Under the pieces are notes generated by a model that had not been told where the DNA came from, made no database searches, and saw only the letters and a list, made by a program, of their open reading frames with translations. A stretch of 64,000 nucleotides of DNA from Chrysomallon squamiferum (lineage: Eukaryota; Mollusca; Gastropoda; Neomphalida; Peltospiridae): contig CM022670.1 of NCBI GenBank assembly GCA_012295275.1, forward strand, positions 4,117,264-4,181,263. The letters are read 5' to 3'. Positions 26,562 through 40,644 of this stretch are shown piece by piece. Within the stretch, counting starts at the first letter, position 1. The number at the start of each line of letters is the position of its first letter. The translations under genes and the position numbers were made by a program.

Positions 26562-27548
26562 GCAGTTTTACAGTGTAGCATTAGTAGTTATTTTTGTTGT
26601 TATATTTATTAATTGTAATGTTGATTGTAACTAAAGTATTTATTTTATTATCATCAATATCATTATTACTATTATTATTACTATTACTGTTACATATTAC
26701 TGTTAATGTTTATCACTTTTAGTAGTAGCAGTGGTAGGAGGAGTAGTAGTAGTACTAGCAGTAGTTGTAGTAGCAGAAACAGCAGAAGTAGTGGTGGTTG
26801 TTCTTGAAGTAGTAATAATAACACTAGTAATATCATCAAGATAGAAATAGTCATACTAGTAATGCTGTTATTGCTACCATTATTATTGCTGCTCTTGTTT
26901 TTGTTGTTGTTATTATTTTAGTATTATGTCAATTAATTAACAATAATATATTTTTGAGATTTTAAACTTAAAGAACATAGCAATCATACATCCATTTTTC
27001 ATCTTTTGAATCATTTTAATAAAAAAACCTACCAAATAGTAACAACAATGAAAATAACGAAGAAAATAAATCAACTAACAATTCAGAGTGTTTCTGTAAT
27101 GAAACATTGAAATTGTTTTCCATATTAAACCATTTTGATATTTTACCCCAAATGCACCATAAACTTTAGTAAATTGAAGAACTTTCATGATAACACATTT
27201 TTATGATTCTACATTTTTTCCTTTTAAAACTGAAAAAAGAGAAAGATAAGATAATTTTTATTCATTACATTTAGAAAGAAATTAATTTCTATATCTTGCA
27301 GTTTTTTGCTTTTTCATACATAGATTATATTTTTATTTTATTATATTTATATTTGAGTAATTAATAATGATAATAATAACAGAGCAATCTGAGTATAAAT
27401 GACATTTAATTTTTTTTTATTTAACATATATGTAGCAATATTATTATTACTACAAAATTGTTGCTGGTGTTGTTCTTGTTATTATTATTACTAATATTGT
27501 TATTAAACTTATTACTACTACTCCTAGTGCTACTGCTGCTACTACTAC

Positions 27549-27590
<42 letters not shown>

Positions 27591-28222
27591 CTGTGTGTTT
27601 TTTCTTGCTTTCAGATTCAAATAAACTTAAAGAGTGTCTCCATTCTTTACTGCATGAGCATCAACAGCTTTGCACCCTTTCAGCTTCTACAACGCTGTCA
27701 GCGACCAGACTTCACCAGCGCCTGGCTGTTCTTGAACGCTACTTTACAGCACTGTGTAGACAGAGTCCATACGAGAAAAGAGCTCCAACAAAAAAGAGAC
27801 AGGCCAACCAGAGTAATCTCAACAAACAGAAATGGTAAAATGGCTTTTGTAGATCCAGTTGTTTTTTTAAAAATAATGTAAAAATGAGAATCTTGGATTT
27901 AGTCCATTGATAATTTGTGTCCTTACATGAGATGTAGTATGTTGTGTTTTGAAAAGCTTCATTCTTTGATGTTTGTTGTAACAGTTGCGAATGCATGTAA
28001 GTTATCTGAATATCAGATAAATGTATACAGAAATGGAAATGTGATGTTACATTTTTAAATCCCAGTGGGTTATTGACAACCAAAAAATGTTTAGATAGAA
28101 TTTCTTTTTTTCAAAATCGAGGTACTAATTTCATAGCTGAGATGCATTTATACCTTTTTTTTTTTTTTTAGTTATTAGATTTTTATTTGGTAAATATTTT
28201 TGTTTTTGAAGTGTGTATTTTG

Positions 28223-28268
<46 letters not shown>

Positions 28269-31200
28269 AAAGATGAGAAAAACAGTCTGATGAATAGTTA
28301 AAAATAAATAAATTTATTTTGTGGTGTTTTTCAGCAGTGCCAACAAGCCCACAGAAAAAGCAACCATGGGTCTGGCCCGGGTGGGGTCCCGGGCAGCTCT
28401 GAGTTTTGCTTTTGCTTTTCTCCGCAGAGCGTGGAGGTCAGGAGAGGATGCCGACCTGTGCAGTGAGTTGCTGCAGGAATCTCTGGATGCCCTGCGCTCA
28501 CTGCCAGAAGCAACACTGTTTGAAGAGGGGTCTGTGTCCACAGTGTGGCTTGAAGTCGTAGAGAGAGCAACCAAGTTTCTGCACAATGTTGTTGCAGGGT
28601 ACGTTTTATGGAATATTCTATGAATTAACAGTGATGATTGTAATTGTATTGACACAAGAATATGAAAAATGTTGGTGTATGTGGTTGTGTGTGGGTGTGG
28701 GTGTGTACTTTTAGCCCTTGATTTCTCAGACTAATACAGGAAAGCACTAGTCTGTAAAATACAAAAGTGAGGTAAGGTTTGAAATGGGAAGTTGCAGTAA
28801 GTTCAAATTAGTGATTTTTCTGTATTTGGTCTGGATTTCCCAAAATATATATATATATATATATAAAAAGTTAGAAAAGAATATTTTCCTTTTGAATAAT
28901 CTCTTGTCTTTTTCTAACTAAATTTTTTAATGAATCAGTAATTTTTTTAGTGACCTAAGTGGAAAAGTGGTTCCAGCCAGATTCCAGTACAAGATCAACA
29001 AATTGCCCTGGCTCTTTTGGCAGTCCAGTTTGGAACCCTCAGTCAGATCCTTCCTCTGTGTTGCTTCTATTCCTCTGGAGTAACAGCCACCATGAGAATA
29101 CTACAGGTTCAGCAGAATCGGCACCACTCATACCCTCTGAAACGTTTCGAGAACATTCACAACTCAAAGTCACGAGCATTTGAAGTGCCAAAGTGGGATG
29201 AGGTAACTCCTGTGTGTTATTTAGATATGTGTCATAATGCTGTAAGTCTCAAAAATTTGAATTGTGAGAGTGGGATGAGGTAACTCCTGTGTGTTATTTA
29301 GATCTGTGTCATAATGTTCTAAGTCTCAAGAGTTTGAAATTGGGATCAGATAACCCTGTGTGTTATTTAGATCTGTGTCATAATGCTGTAAGTCTCAAGA
29401 ATTTGAATTGTGAGAGTGGGATGAGGTAACTCCTGTGTGTTATTTAGATCTGTGTCATAATGCTCTAAGTCTCAAGAATTTGAATTGTGAGAGTGGGATG
29501 AGGTAACTCCTGTGTGTTATTTAGATCTGTGTCATAATGCTGTAAGTCTCAATAATTTGAATTGTGAGAGTGGGATGAGGTAACTCCTGTGTGTTATTTA
29601 GATCTGTGTCATAATGCTCCAAGTCTCAAGAATTTGAATTGTGAGAGTGGGATGAGGCAACTCACAATTTGTTATTTAGCTCTGTATCATAATGCTCTAT
29701 GTCATGACAATTTGAAATGGCAAAGTTGGATGAAGTAACTCACAGTTCATCACATGGATTTGTGTTACAATGCTTTTGTCCTGATACATGCAAAAATAAC
29801 AATAACAACAACAACAACAATAATAATAATAATAATAGAAGTTATCCCAGTATAAATGTCTTTAAAAAAAAAAGAGTAAAATAAAAGTAAAAATTATTTG
29901 CAGTAATGTTTTGTGGTGTTGCTGATGATTGTAATACTATTATCACTCAACATCTTTATCACAAGCCCACAGATTTTGCTGTTTTTCAGATTTGATCATG
30001 ATGATGATTTCTTTATAATGTATTTAAAAGATGATTTGAATTTAAAAAATGATTCTGATTAAGGTTGACTGTGTAAATTTCAGTTTTTCTGATATACATT
30101 TAGTTTATTTTAATTTGGAACAGGCCTACTTTTACTTTGTCTTGTTTGTGTTTCAGTCCAACACATACAGTGTGAGCCCCACAGAATGCTTCCTACGTTA
30201 CCTCACCTACCCAGAGGATGAGAACATGTGTATTGATCTGAGACAGAGTGCGGTGGTTGTCATGTCACACCTTGACAGACTGGCCATGCCTTACTTACCT
30301 CTCAGTGCTTCTCAGAATGTAAGTTATGAATAATCACATAAACATGCATGCTGCAGAGTGTTTAATTGGAAAACACACACACACACATACACACACTCAC
30401 ATGTGTGCACACATGTACACACAGACAGACAGACAGACAGGCAGGCAGACAGACAGACATATACTGAGAACACTAATATATATAAAAAACAGACATAAAC
30501 ACATACACTACATATGTATATATACTTATATTTGTTATACATACTTTATACATATTTACTTTGGTTTGAGATAACTATTAAATAACCTGCTATTATTTAA
30601 AATTAAAGCAAAGTTAACAAGTGTAAAACAAAATAATTTAAAATGTTGAATTGCATGCATTTTATTGTTACATATCATGAATTATTATTATAATGTAAAA
30701 TGGCATTCGTTAAAAAAATTTCCATTTGAATTGATGTTGTTTATTTATTTGTTTTTTACTTTATTTATTTATTTATCTTAAATTTTCAGTCTCGCAGATC
30801 GACTGTCACACAGGAGGTGTTGGGTTGGGGTTGGCTCAACTGGTCAGGTGCTCCCAACACAAATGGTCCACACATTCTTGAGTACTTCAATGACCTCGGA
30901 GGAATCTGCCAGATCACATCAGCAGAGAGATGTCTGCTAGCACTGACACGAACAGGACGCATATATGTCATGTATTACAGCTCAGAAACTCAGGTAGATA
31001 ACAGCTGCTTTTATCTTTAAATAATACAGGAGCAAACTTTTTTAAAAGTAACAAAATGAAGATGTATTACAGCATGGAAACTCAGGTAGATAACAGCCAC
31101 TTTTATCTTTAAATAAGAAAGGACCAAACGTTTATTAAGAAAAACAAATTGAAGATGAAATTATGAACAGAACATATCAGATGAAAAAAAATATATATAT

Positions 31201-34200
31201 GTGTGTGTATATATATGCACACACATGCGCATGCACACATATGCACATATGCAAAAAAATAAAAATTTGGGATTTATATTAACATTTCTTTTTCTTTCTT
31301 TCTTTTTATTTTTTTCATTTTTTTTACCTCATTCCTTGATGTCCATTATTCGAAGAAATAACAATAATAATATAAAAATATCAAATAAACAATAATAATA
31401 AAATTACATTAAAATTTCAGTCTCCACAGCTGGTTAGTGGTTTCGGTGACAAGGACATTGTGAAGATAGCTGCCCATCCAGACAGCAAACACTTCCTAGC
31501 GCTAACCAGCGAGGGTGATGTGTATTCCTGGGGCACAGGTGACGGTGGTAGACTTGGACATGGTGACTGCATGTGAGTTTTATAGCTAGTCTTTAGTAAT
31601 GCTTTTGACAGTCAAACAGAAAAAATGTGTTTATATTTACAAGATAAGTGAGTTAATGATAAACATAAAGGATCAAAAAGAATGAGTAGGTTATTGAGAG
31701 AAAGGGAGAATTATAAAAACAAAGTCAGAAAAAATATATTTAAGAAACTGATGTATGTATGTATGTATTTATGTATATATAATTTATTATATGTTTTTCT
31801 ATTTACTATCTGTTATTTTATTTTCTGTTTTTTGGGGTTTTTTTTTTTGTCAGTTCAACTGTTTTAAAAACATATAACCTATAAAATGGATGTTACTGAT
31901 TTTAACTAATGCGTGTTATTTTATTTTATTTTATTTTGCTTTACTTTTTTATTTTTATTTTCAATTTTATTTTTATGCTGTATTGTGATATGTTTTATTA
32001 TATTTTACTATATTAATTATATTATACGTTACTCAGATCTAGAGATGAGCCCACACTGATCACGGGGATATCTGGTAAACACATCATCCACATCTCCAGT
32101 GGCAGCACCTACAGTGCAGCAATCACTGCTGCAGGAGAACTGTACACGTGGGGACGAGGAAACTACGGCAGACTCGGACACGGCAGCAGTGAGGATGCCA
32201 GTACACCGAGTCTCGTCTCCACACTCAAAGGTCATCGCATCGTTGACGTCGCGTGTGGAAGTGGTGATGCTCAGACAATCGCTGTGTCTGATACCGGTAT
32301 GTACAATGATAATACTGTTACAGGTATATCAGGTTTCTTGTGCTGGTTTATTTTAATATTTTTATTTCAATTTGTATTATATAATTTACATAGAGCAGTC
32401 ATTTTCCTAACTTGTAATGAAATTTTGTCTCTAACTTTTTCAAATTCTTTTCTATTTGTTATTTTAATTGATATTGTTGCCTTTTTGATCATTATAATGA
32501 TATTATTATTATTATTATTTCATCATCATCGTCGTCATCGTCATTATTATTATATGTATTTTTATTGTTATTATCTCTTATTTTTGGTGCTTTTTTCATT
32601 TATTATTTTTATTAATAATTCATGATGATTATCATTTAATCTGTATTTGTATTTGATTTATTTCTATGTAATTATTATTTGCTGTGACAGGAGCTGTATA
32701 TTCGTGGGGGGATGGAGACTATGGAAAGCTGGGTAGAGGAGGTAGTGATGGCTGCAAGACACCTAAAGTGATAGAGAAACTGATGGGCCAGGATGTTGTC
32801 AAGGTGTACTGTGGAGCTCAGTTCTGTCTGGCTCTCACAAAGTCTGGTGCCTTGTTCACTTGGTAAGTACTTATATACCTTAGTGTACATCCATGATTAT
32901 ATTAGAATAAATGAAATGTCTGAACCATGGATGACATTCTCAAGAGAGAAGTAATGTATTTTAGTGAGAAGAGATGTGCATGGTCTCTCTCTTTTTTCTT
33001 CTTATATACTAAATCAAATTTGAAAAATATGTTCTTACTTGTTAATATTTTGATTTTTTCCAAAAACTGTATAATATAATGACAAAACAGGCAATTAATA
33101 AACATCCATTAAATCATACATTATTTAATTATTTTGATTATCTCAGGGGTAAGGGAGACAACTTTCGTCTTGGTCACGGGAATGAAGAACACATACGAGA
33201 ACCCAAACAGGTTGAACGCCTGGCAGGGAAGAAGATCGTTGATGTGGCTGTGGGATCCATGCACTGCATCGCAGTAACAGAGGATGGGGAGGTCTACTGC
33301 TGGGGCAAGAATGAACAGGGGCAGCTAGGAGACAGTACAGCAGACTATGTCACTGAACCCTCCATCATGCAGGGTCTTGATGGCAAAAACATCATTGGAG
33401 CTTCTTGTGGACCAGCTCAGGTTTGTGATGTCTGGTATTCAAAATACATATATATATATATATATTTACATTTTTTTTTTTTTAGATGTAGTATTGTACA
33501 CTTAAATGTTCCTTTGAATGTTTTCAGGAGGTAATATAGGCTTGTATAAACATTATACTATACATTTCTTTACCTCATATTATCTTGTTGTCATTGGGTT
33601 AATTTAGTTATTTTTGTCCTTTGTTTATTATTGTCAAAATAACAACATTTTGTCTATTTTCATGTTTTTGTTCTTTAATTATTATAGTTGTGCCTGTTCA
33701 TTTTCTTCTTCTTCTTTTTATTATTATTATTATAATATCAAATTCCCATCCTATTTTCAGAGCTTTGTCTGGTCATCAAGTGGTCATTGGACAGTTGGAA
33801 CAAGAGTTCCATTTTGTGTGGACATCTGCAGATCCACGTTTGAACATCTTGATGAACTTCTGGGTGAGGTCTATGAGGGTCTGGACGGGCGGAGCGACTG
33901 GCCTCCCACCCAGGACAAAGAATGCATTGCTGTTGCTGCTCTCAACATACTCAATTTACAGGTAAAATACTGCTGTCCATTCATTTCCATTATTATAGTA
34001 TATTAATATGTATATATCAGTAAGTACATATGCAGTACTTTGAGGTTTTTATAAAACGTAATCAAGTAAGCATGTTCATAAATTGTTAATGAACTCTAGA
34101 TCCAGATATAAATGGGAGCATGTGAAGATTCAGTGAACAAGTAAATGGCTAAAATAAACCATAATTTAAATTGTGACATTAAAATAGATTTTAGAAAAAA

Positions 34201-37200
34201 TTTTGATTACAATAAAAAAATTATTGATCTATAGAAGAACTAACTCCAGCCTCATCTGAAACATATTCTTTCACCAAAATATTCTTAATGAAGTTAATGC
34301 TTAATAATATCTTGGCACAAGACCATACAATGAGAAAAATTTAAGTGTGTTAATAAATATAATTAAAATATATAAATTAAAACACAGTCTTAATAAAGAC
34401 ATTATAGCAAAGAAATAGGCATTACAATACTGTACACATGATAAAATAATTTATAAATATTATGATGCCACATGTTTAAAAATAACAAAATAGCGTTAAA
34501 TAAATATGAAATTATGAACAAAAAGTTCATTGAGAATATAAAAAACATTTTTAATTTTGTATTCGTGTAAATATGAATATTTCCTGCTGATTTAAAACAT
34601 CATAGTTAGAATCTTTATTTGTTTCCTTTCTTTGCCAGCTGCATGCCTCAGTTTCCCAAGCCGGAAGAAGCTGAATCTCTGGGACTAGGTCCTGGGAGTC
34701 CTGTAGCTGCCAGTCTCAAGCAGAAGGTGGTGGCTCTGGCTAGTAATATTGGTGTTATCAGTACAGTCCAGCTGGCTGCCCAGGCTGCCTTGCAGAGTGG
34801 CTGGTCACTGCTTCTGCCCACAGCAGAGGAGCGAGCAAGAGCCCTGTCTTCATTGCTGTCTGCTGGAAGTAAGTAGCAAATGATACACAGATTAATCTTG
34901 ATACACAGACAGTTGAATAATCTTGACAAGAATATGTTTATGAAAATACTGTTTTAAATAACTGTTTATTGAGATATTGCCTTTAAACATTATTTATTAA
35001 GATGCTGTATTTGAAAGCTGTATATTAAAATATTGTCTTTAAAACCTGTTTATAAAGTTATTGTCATAAAAAACTGTTAAGATAGTGTTTTATAAAAGTG
35101 GTTTATTAAAATATTGTCTTTAAAAGCTATTTGCAAGTTTTTTTAATATTTTTTTTTTAAAATTAAGCTAGTTTGTATAGCACATAAATAAACAAATGTT
35201 TTTAAAATATATTCCAGGGGTATTTTTTTAGTGATACTCTCCTTGATTTATTTTTTGATTTAAAAACAAAAAATATATATATTTTTATTTTCAACTGTTC
35301 ATGATCTATTTTAAATTAAATTAACATGGCTCCTTTTTAAAATCTGATAATACTATTTATCCATGGTACTTTTTTAAAATATGTTATCCATGATAACATT
35401 TTAAATGTATCGTACATCATTACGAATGAGTAGAATAAACAAGAACAATAAACACTTTAAAAAAAGATGTTGAATGTGTATTTTATATTTGATTAGCATC
35501 AACTCGTGACCTGACAGTAATGAGCTCTGGTCAGAGGTTTATGACTGACCTGCTGGTCAGCAGCCTGATGGCCGATGGTGGTTTGGAGTCTGCTCTACAG
35601 GCTGCTATAAAGAAAGAGATCCAGGAAATTGATGACAAAAAGGTTTGTTACAAGATGCTATATATGTATAGACATCCACATATACATTGTGAAAAACACA
35701 AACCATCCTATGCAGTAGCATAAGATAACTTGTCATATGATAGCCCATACTACAGTAATTCTACAAGCTTGTATCGCTTTAATTAACATTAACAAAGGAA
35801 ATAAATATACATGTGTTTTGAGAGATAAATACATTTATATTTTACAACAGATTTTTTTGTTAAATGTTTTCCTTATTTTAGTGTTTTTGAATTTAATGAA
35901 ATTATTCAAAACATTAATAATTTGATTGTTGTCACACATTTCTTGCTCCGTTAATTTTAGTTTCAATATTAGAGATTTACTTTTTTGTAGTAAATTATTC
36001 TATCTGTTATTCATTTAAATTGAGTTTTAATTCATTATTGTTTTTTATATATTAATCAGGAGAAGGAGAGTGAGGAAGGAGATGATCAGGACCCTGAGGA
36101 AGGCAAACTGGAAGAAGCCACAAACGCTGTGAAAACAGAACAGACAGCCACAGATATGTCTGCCCTTGGCAGCCAGGCAGACGAGAGCAGAGCAAACATT
36201 CCACTGCTGCAGCTCATACAACAACTACTGAGGTAGGCAAACAATGTTATCAGGCATTACTATATATACTACTGTTACTTTGTTATACAACAAAAAATGA
36301 AAAAACTGCCTGCAATTGTTTCAAATTAACCATTAATCAGTGTTGTAGCTACTACTAGAGTCATTATTGAATACATCACTTTTATATTTTATACCCCAAA
36401 AATTAAAAAAATGGTTCAGAATTTGTTTCAAATTAGTTAACCATTAAATAAAACACAAACCAAAAGCATTTTATTCCCCCACCCTAAAATTAAAAGATCT
36501 TTAAACAGTTTTTTCACCTATTCACACATTAATCATGTAATTCATTTTATTAATCATATTTGTTGTATTACACTTTAGTTTTTTCCACCCATTGCAAACT
36601 CAGTACTAAAATTTCTAATTCACTTTGTCTATACATGTAACCATATTTTTCTCGTATGTATAAAACAAGTTCATTATTTTTTTTTCACTCAGAAATTCCT
36701 CAACTCACACACTTTCAAAGCTACAAGACCTAACAAGAGACATGGGACAGAAGATAGATTCACATCAAATTGAAGTGTCACCATCTCTGGACCTGTTACT
36801 GCAGTTTCAAAGACTTCTCATTTCTAAAATATTCAGCAAAGAGACAACTGGGATTGCTCGCATTCTCGAAGATAAAGATGATGAAGATCTGTCAAAGCCA
36901 ACTTCTGAAATTGGTAAAGTATTTTATTTCAGTCTTATTTATACCCAGTAGTTACACAAAGATTTTGAAGAAACTACTAAATACTCAAATGTCTTCTACT
37001 TACTACTACTTTTTTATCAACTATATATGAACTTTTTTACTACATTGTGAAAACTCAGGGCAGCCTAAATTTGTATGCTATTTAGTTTATAGACCACTAA
37101 TAACTATTAACAAGAACTAACAATTATCTGTTTTTCAGTATAGATATTTTTTATTTCAGAAATTTAAAACTAAGATTAAAGTTACACTCTCTTACCTCAG

Positions 37201-37555
37201 TATTTTACTTTTTCTTCTAAATGTTGTAATCTTAGAATTTAGCTTACAATGGTTTGTTTATATATATTACTGGTAAAACAAATTTTAAAAATGTATTTTA
37301 ATTTTTTTTTCTAGGTTTGGAAATGCAAGGAGCTGCCTCATTACTCAGAAAATACTGCTCTCTGTTGTGTGCTCATGTTGGTGACATCCTGCCTGCTGCT
37401 GCAAGCATTGCCAGCAACAGCAACAAACATTTCTCTGTGGTATCCAAGATCATTGTTAAAGATGTTACTGGTAATTAATTATTTTGTTTATTTATTTATT
37501 GCTTTATTATTGTTGTTGTTGTTGTTATTTTCTTGTTGATTATCTTATCATTATA

Positions 37556-37588
<33 letters not shown>

Positions 37589-40500
37589 GCAGTATTTGTA
37601 TAAATTTTAGTTTTCAAAATTATTTCATTATGCTGTACATATTTTGCATGAAGCTAACATCTTAAAGAAAACTATTTTCATTGTGCTTTCTGCAGGAAGC
37701 CTACTTCCAGAAATGGTGACATGCATGGTGTTGCTACAGCTACGATGTCCTGACACCATCCAGCTGTCCAGAGCAGTGTCCATCTTGGAGGAGACACTTG
37801 ACATCCTTGACAAGTACAACAGACTGGCTCCTGGACTTGAACGAGATGACAAGGAGGATTTGGCCTGGCCTGGTGTCTGGAGTATGTTTAATTTCTTTCA
37901 TATTTAAATGCATTCATATTTATTTCATATTTAGGCCCTTAGGAGTATCTTGGAATTCATTTTTTTTTTTAATGTCATCAGTACATTAAAATGGACCACC
38001 CACTGCAAGAACAAATAACCTAAATATATGTGTGGGGTTGGGTGTGAGGGCATGTGGATGTGTGTTTATGTGAGAAAGAGATTTTTATAATTATTTAATA
38101 GCTGAAACTAACCTAAATATATTATTTGTTTATTTTATTGAATGTTTTTTTTTTTTTCAGGTCACACTTTAGAAAAATACAATCAGAAATCTTTTGATGA
38201 TGTGCAGATAATAAGAAAAGCAGATCTAGAAAACCATAACAAAGATGGAGGTCTGTGGATTGTGATCCATGGAAAGGTGTATGATGTCTACGATTTCAAG
38301 TCACAGGCCCCATGTGGCAGAGAGATGCTAATAAAATATGCAGGTAATATATAATAGAAATAATTCTTGAAATGTGCTCATACTATTAGGTAGCTAGATT
38401 AGTTCAGTACACAATAACCATGTATATAGTAGTTAGTTAGAACTTCTCTGCTCTGTTAAATAAAATAAATAAAGACTTGATGGTGATTAAATAAAGTGGT
38501 ACATACATTGTTACAGTTAATAATTTATAGTCACATATTTTACAGAATCATATTCTTTGTGTCAGCAACTGACTGAATTCTTGTGTTACTTGAGTCATCA
38601 TATTTCATCCATGCATTAACTGGTTTTGTAATATATACATTAATGCAAATAAAGTAGAAAGCTATATTTTTGGATTGTTAATTTTGTTCTAGGTCAAGGA
38701 TGCATCAGCAGCTTTTGAAGCTTGTCACCATTCTGAGGAGGCCAGAGAAATGATGCAGAACTTCTTTGTTGGACAGTATATGAATGTAAGTGTATGCATG
38801 ATCATCAATCACTATCAGTAATTTCTTCTTAAAGATAAAGACAATTTCATATGTCATTAATATATATATCAAAAACATTTATATAACTTTGTAGAAAAAT
38901 TTAATTAAGCACATTATAAATATCTGTGGATGTCAAATGGATTATTTTAAATGTGCAGTCCCTTTACTCCAGATACATGCATTAATTTCAGTATTTATGT
39001 TTCTATATTTCACAGCCTGAAAAAGACACAGTGCAGACCACTGACACAAACTCCATGTCATCGCCACTGATGGACACAGAACGGACGCTGGGCATGTTGC
39101 TAGGGCTGCATGCTGCTGACCAGGTCCGAAGCACCACTCTGTCCCTGGACGAGCGAGAGAGCAGACACTGGCTGCAGGCTGAGTTCTTCCGAGGTGGGCT
39201 GCAGGTTCTACAACCCCAGAACAGCTATGATGACGAGAAGGGAGAAAGCCGCACTCCCAGTTCTTGTACCACCACACCAGGCAATGAAATAAACATTATA
39301 TTAATTTTCATTTTTCTTCCATCTCTTGCATTTTAAAACATTATTTTCAAATTTTAATTTGCTTTAGACTAGATGCTGTCTTTGTGATAAATTAATAATG
39401 TTTGCCATTCTTTTCTTCTTCTTTTTTATTTATTTTTTTTAATTTTTTTTATGGACAAGTTATTTAAATGGTTTTTCTAAATTATTTAAAATTAATTAAA
39501 ATTATTTTATTCTTCGTTTTCATTAAATTTGAGCAAAATGCTTTAAGAAACATACATTATAATGACAATGCCTTCTAAGAAACAAAAGAGCTAAGAGAAA
39601 CATTCGATAATTAATTAATTCAACAACATAATGTTTTGATTAATTCTTTATTATGGATGATTTCTAATGACAACAAACTCAATGTATTTAGGAGCAACAC
39701 CCACTTCAGAACATCATCGGCTACCACAGAGCCTGGACAAAGAGCGTCTGTATGCTGAGGACAATCCCAGCTTGGACATCGGCCGCCCATTCTTACTGGC
39801 TCTGATGGAAGGTCGCCTACAAGAACCAGCTGTGAAGACTTTTGTTACAATAGTGGACAAGTACCTGAGACAGCATCACTTAGCTCTTGACTTCCCTTCT
39901 GATCATCCCATTGAAGAAGTTGGAAGGTTAGTGAAAAATGAAATGAATAAATAAATAATACTGCTACTGCTACTATTAATAATGTAATAATTTGTTTTTA
40001 ATTAAAATATCGCCATCATCTTGGTATCTTCAGAATCAAATATAGCCAAAACAAATACTGATAGTAGATATTTTGAAAACAAACATGGAAATTGGATATT
40101 TTGAAAACTAATACTGACAATAAATATTTGGAAAATACATACTGACTGTAGATTTTTTTTTTAATAATTACAACAGATGTTTTGACAGTAAATACTAGTA
40201 GTAGATATTTGTGTTTACAGATTCATTATGGCTGTTCTCCTCAAACATCATGACCTCACACATGTAGTTCTTGGTCTGGTTGAACAAGGTCAGGGAGAAC
40301 ACATTGGAAAGCATGTTCTACCCAAGTCTATAGCTGAACTCAGCAGAGTTGTGTCACAGGCCAAAAAGTCATTAATCAAGGTGAGACAGGTGTTACTTAT
40401 GTTGTGAGATAACACGTCACTTTCATCTGCCAATGAATAATGATAAATAAAACACTTTTTCTTTCTTTCTTTATCTCTGGTCTCTTTTCTATATCTGTCT

Positions 40501-40610
40501 CACATCCCCTCATAAATCTCTGTTGTTTTTCATCTTTTCAAATTATTATTATTATTATTATTTTTTTTTTTTTTCATAAATCACAACCAAAACACACATA
40601 TTCTTAAAAC

Positions 40611-40644
<34 letters not shown>

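Noticed and set aside
28314-28655. 113-codon antisense frame
   Set aside because: Shadow of conserved exon 5, whose sense reading matches human HERC2 almost exactly.
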